Assembly (NCBI RefSeq): GCF_000384815.1
Contig: NZ_ARQF01000020.1
Span: forward strand, 930,001-994,000
Direction of reading: 5' to 3'
DNA: 64,000 bases
Origin: Halodesulfovibrio aestuarii DSM 17919 = ATCC 29578
Lineage (GTDB): Bacteria > Desulfobacterota > Desulfovibrionia > Desulfovibrionales > Desulfovibrionaceae
In this document: positions 61,608-64,000 of the stretch, one piece after another
How the letters are laid out: every line of letters begins with the position of its first letter
Position numbering within the stretch: the stretch's first letter is position 1
Made by a program: the position numbers and the translations under genes
Notes under the pieces: model-generated
Databases searched by the model: none
The model's input: only the letters and a program-made list of their open reading frames with translations
What the model was told of the DNA's origin: nothing

Positions 61608-62045
61608 ATGGGACTATTGCACATGCCACAAGAGGCTCATTATCGAGAACGCAGGGCAATGACACGTTACCCCCACCCGTTTACTGCATCCATAGCTGAA
61701 TTTGTATTTCCTATGTCCTGCCAGCCGGAATTTAAGGCTGAATGTTTAGACATGACGTCCAAAGGTGCCATGCTGGAAGTCTGCTCAATAATTCCAAAAG
61801 GAAGCGTGCAGCAAGTAAGCATCGAGCTACCCGGATTTGAAAAAAAATTGCATAAGAACAGTCTGTTAAATTGCGACAGTCCATATCAGATTCGCGTTGT
61901 TTCACGAGTAATCTGGGCAACGGTCAAAAATGACACCTCTGTCATTGGTATTGAATTCTTAAATATGAATAAAAGTGCTGAGCAGGCATTGGCCCGATAT
62001 CTAAAAGAGAAACGCACACAAGGTCTTCCTGACAATAAATCATAA
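61608..62045 (+). CDS. PilZ-domain protein (possible c-di-GMP receptor)
   Basis: 145 residues, one PilZ domain. The N-terminal arginine motif is YRERRAMTRYP (RxxxR), and the second motif reads LDMTSKGAML, close to D/N-x-S-x-x-G but with Thr in place of Ser. The barrel continues through VSRVIWATVKNDTSVIGIEFLNM. These residues normally wrap c-di-GMP. The start is uncertain: ATG at 61608 or 61623, neither with a good ribosome-binding site. Single gene; no motility or cyclase gene nearby. Confidence 0.82.
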   Translation: MGLLHMPQEAHYRERRAMTRYPHPFTASIAEFVFPMSCQPEFKAECLDMTSKGAMLEVCSIIPKGSVQQVSIELPGFEKKLHKNSLLNCDSPYQIRVVSRVIWATVKNDTSVIGIEFLNMNKSAEQALARYLKEKRTQGLPDNKS

Positions 62046-62093
62046 TTTTACAAAGTGTGTCCACTACACATTATCTATGCACAGGTGTCATCG

Positions 62094-62128
62094 AAAAAGG
62101 TCGTACAAAACAGTATGGCCTTTTTTTT
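62094..62128 (+). terminator. Terminator after the PilZ gene
   Basis: GGTCGTAC pairs with GTATGGCC (one G-T) across AAAACA, followed by eight T's. The remaining bases to 62385 hold no gene; a perfect TTGACA at 62287-62292 with TATAAT at 62316-62321 is too widely spaced to call. Confidence 0.82.
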
Positions 62129-62385
62129 GTCATTATGAATAAATTACAATTAGATGATGCCCAATGACATCAGTTTTCTTCTTCTTAAAAAAAAATAACT
62201 CGCCCAAAAAACGTCTTCAAGACAGATCTGTCGTACGTTCCCATCCAATCGTATCTTTTCACAAAGTCAAACGTCTTTAATGTTCATTGACACAAACAGA
62301 CTGTTTCCGCATATTTATAATGATTCAGCCACCTTGCTCATGCCCAGTTCGTCCCTGCCGAGCAGGAAAAACAAAGGACACAATC

Positions 62386-62769
62386 ATGGCAGAACCATCG
62401 CATACGACCCGCAAAAAACAAGAAATGCTGTCTTTTCTTTCTGAATCGTTTAAACAAAAAATTCAGCATGTTCCTATTCAGGAAGAAGTACAAAACGATA
62501 TTCAAAGAATCATGCTCGCGCTTGGGTATGCCATTGCGCTCACCCCAACAGGAAACACAGCTTTTACACTCCAGACCCAATATAAAGGAATTGAGGTCCG
62601 TGTCTGGGTTATGAATGAACTCCAGAATGGATGCCCCAGTTCATTATTGGAGACAGTCTGGGTTGGTTATTATACACATGGCGACCAACGCGAAATGGTC
62701 GAAGATTTTGAATATCCGCGGCTTATGGATTACTTACAGAAAATTCATCCTGAAATATTTAGCTCTTAA
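62386..62769 (+). CDS. Hypothetical protein, 127 aa
   Basis: Not recognised. The ATG at 62386 is supported by AAAGGA at 8 bases; the frame is open to 62287, but that part is Cys/Pro-rich leader. The N-terminal third is basic and helical (RKKQEMLSFLSESFKQK); the remainder reads as an alpha/beta domain (EVRVWVMNEL, TVWVGYYTHGDQREM, YPRLMDYLQKIHPEIF). No cysteine cluster, signal peptide or membrane segment. It precedes serS on the same strand, but serS has its own promoter. Confidence 0.7.
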   Translation: MAEPSHTTRKKQEMLSFLSESFKQKIQHVPIQEEVQNDIQRIMLALGYAIALTPTGNTAFTLQTQYKGIEVRVWVMNELQNGCPSSLLETVWVGYYTHGDQREMVEDFEYPRLMDYLQKIHPEIFSS

Positions 62770-62816
62770 AAACTTCATATTTCAGGTTACAAAATTATGG
62801 CGCCAATTTATCTAAG

Positions 62817-62845
62817 TTGACGCCATATTTTCCTGCGGCTATGCT
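62817..62845 (+). promoter_or_regulatory. Predicted promoter of serS
   Basis: TTGACG (62817-62822), 17-base spacer, TATGCT (62840-62845), 37 bases before the serS ATG. ATGGCG (62798-62803) and CGCCAT (62821-62826) form an inverted repeat across the -35 region. Confidence 0.55.
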
Positions 62846-62881
62846 AACAAATCGTACAAAATTTCAAGGAGCCGCATTTCA

Positions 62882-64000
62882 ATGCTCGATCTCAAACTTT
62901 TGCAGAAAAATCCGCAAGTTGTAGCCGAAGCTTTGGCTAAGCGAAACTCTTCCATTAATGTTGAAGAGTTTTCTAAAATCGACAAACGTCGCAGAGAATT
63001 ACTCGTAGAACTTGAGTCTCTTAAAAGCGAACGCAACAAAGCATCCGGAGAAGTAGCTCAGATGAAACGCTCAGGCGAAGATGCATCTGAACTGATTTCC
63101 CGTCTCGGTTCACTGTCCGATAAAATCAAAGAGCTTGATGCTGAAACGGATACTATCAAAACCGTAATGAATGAATGGCTTATTGCTGTTCCTAATATAC
63201 CACATGAAAGTGTTCCTGTTGGTGCAAACGAAAACGATAACGTTGAGTCACACAAATGGGGCGAAAAGCCATCTATGTCCTTCACTCCTAAAGAACATTG
63301 GGAAATTGCAGAGACTATGGGCGGCCTTGACTTTGAACGCGCTGCTAAACTTACCGGCTCCCGCTTTGCTGTATTGTGGGGCTGGGCTGCTCGCTTAGAA
63401 CGCGCTCTTATCAATATGTTCCTCGATATGCAGACTCTTGAGCACGGCTACACTGAAGTGTTCCCGCCTGCTATCGTAAACAGCACAACCATGACAGGTA
63501 CCGGTCAGCTGCCAAAATTCGAAGAAGATCTCTTCCGTCTTAACCATAAAGACTACTACCTCATCCCGACTGCTGAAGTACCACTGACAAACATGCATTC
63601 TGGTGAGATTCTTGAGGAAGGCGATTTGCCGCGTGCATACACTGCACAAACTCAATGCTTCCGTTCTGAAGCTGGTAGTTACGGCAAAGATACTAAAGGT
63701 ATCTTTCGCATGCACCAGTTTACCAAAGTTGAGATGGTGCGCTTCGCGCATCCAGACAACTCGTATGATGAACTTGAAAAAATGCGTCAACACGCAGAAA
63801 ACATCCTCCAGCGCCTCGGTCTGCACTATCGTGTAGTAACGCTGTGCACTGGCGACATGGGCTTCTCTTCCTCTAAAACCTACGACATCGAAGTTTGGTT
63901 ACCGGGACAGAATAAATACCGTGAAGTTTCCTCATGTTCCAACTGCGTAGATTTTCAAGCTCGCCGTGCAAACCTCAGATTTAAACGCAAGGGCTCTAAA
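62882..64000 (+). CDS. serS: Seryl-tRNA synthetase, 5' part
   Basis: Charges tRNA-Ser, and tRNA-Sec as the first step of selenocysteine formation. The ATG at 62882 has AAGGAG 9 bases upstream. The first 110 residues form the tRNA-binding coiled coil ([14 protein letters not shown]...). The class II core follows, with [25 protein letters not shown], and motif 2 [21 protein letters not shown] within about residues 260-285. 373 codons are present; the last 50 or so, including motif 3, lie beyond the right edge. Links functionally to selB in this window. Confidence 0.96.
   Translation, partial: MLDLKLLQKNPQVVAEALAKRNSSINVEEFSKIDKRRRELLVELESLKSERNKASGEVAQMKRSGEDASELISRLGSLSDKIKELDAETDTIKTVMNEWLIAVPNIPHESVPVGANENDNVESHKWGEKPSMSFTPKEHWEIAETMGGLDFERAAKLTGSRFAVLWGWAARLERALINMFLDMQTLEHGYTEVFPPAIVNSTTMTGTGQLPKFEEDLFRLNHKDYYLIPTAEVPLTNMHSGEILEEGDLPRAYTAQTQCFRSEAGSYGKDTKGIFRMHQFTKVEMVRFAHPDNSYDELEKMRQHAENILQRLGLHYRVVTLCTGDMGFSSSKTYDIEVWLPGQNKYREVSSCSNCVDFQARRANLRFKRKGSK

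Overview
The window reads as a chromosomal segment of a marine, moderate-GC member of the Desulfovibrionaceae; Halodesulfovibrio is my best guess. The evidence is gene content: a desulfoferrodoxin-rubredoxin-rubredoxin:oxygen oxidoreductase cluster (dfx-rub-roo), cytochrome bd oxidase (cydAB), a Ros/MucR-type zinc-finger regulator, SelB for selenocysteine insertion, a D-lactate/glycolate-dehydrogenase-like FAD/Fe-S fusion, and many two- to four-gene operons separated by strong hairpin terminators. I see no rRNA, tRNA, CRISPR array, insertion sequence, integrase or prophage gene. The window is ordinary backbone with some unusual genes embedded in it.

Layout. 1-5.4 kb: an unknown small protein, an orphan short hydantoinase-A-like ASKHA protein, a MucR-like regulator and release factor 3. 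5.4-13.3 kb: class II photolyase, pyrKD (type 1B dihydroorotate dehydrogenase), a U32 rRNA/tRNA-hydroxylation-type protein, and a two-gene cell-wall operon pairing a Tat-exported M15 peptidase with a Csd4/Pgp1-type DL-carboxypeptidase. 13.7-19.4 kb: dnaX-ybaB-recR, yjbQ and selB. 19.7-25.9 kb: a TolC-type outer-membrane channel and the complete tolQRAB-pal envelope system. 26.1-30.1 kb: an unknown protein, an orphan OppF-type ATPase, a DUF4911-like protein, and a trmN6-like / lysine-less aldolase-like / small membrane protein operon. 30.4-34.4 kb: roo, rub, dfx (oxygen and superoxide defence), mltG and ruvX. 34.4-43.9 kb: a giant FAD/Fe-S oxidoreductase, a cbiR-cobU-DHH operon that looks like cobamide remodelling with a possible cobalamin riboswitch in its leader, and an EndoQ-UvrD fusion for DNA repair. 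44.2-52.2 kb: glnHPQ-type amino-acid ABC transporter, alanine dehydrogenase, a Ste24-like M48 protease, YccF and glutamate dehydrogenase. 52.5-64 kb: a receiver/PPDK-N fusion, YqaA, two UspA proteins, cydAB, YchJ, a PilZ protein, an unknown protein and the 5' part of serS, which runs off the right edge.

Themes. Oxygen tolerance is served by dfx-rub-roo and cydAB. Envelope integrity and shape are served by Tol-Pal, MltG and the Csd4/M15 pair. Amino-acid nitrogen is served by glnHPQ, ald and gdhA. Seven intergenic hairpins share a GGCTGTCC-type stem; five lie downstream of a forward gene, four of these between convergent genes, where they can serve both strands.

Most promising for follow-up: the Csd4-like enzyme, whose five key residues fall at the H. 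pylori numbering, next to a coupled M15 peptidase; the cbiR-cobU-DHH operon and its leader; the aldolase-like protein that has lost its Schiff-base lysine; the receiver/ATP-grasp fusion without a phosphohistidine domain; and several perfect operator-like dyads upstream of roo, glnH and cydAB.
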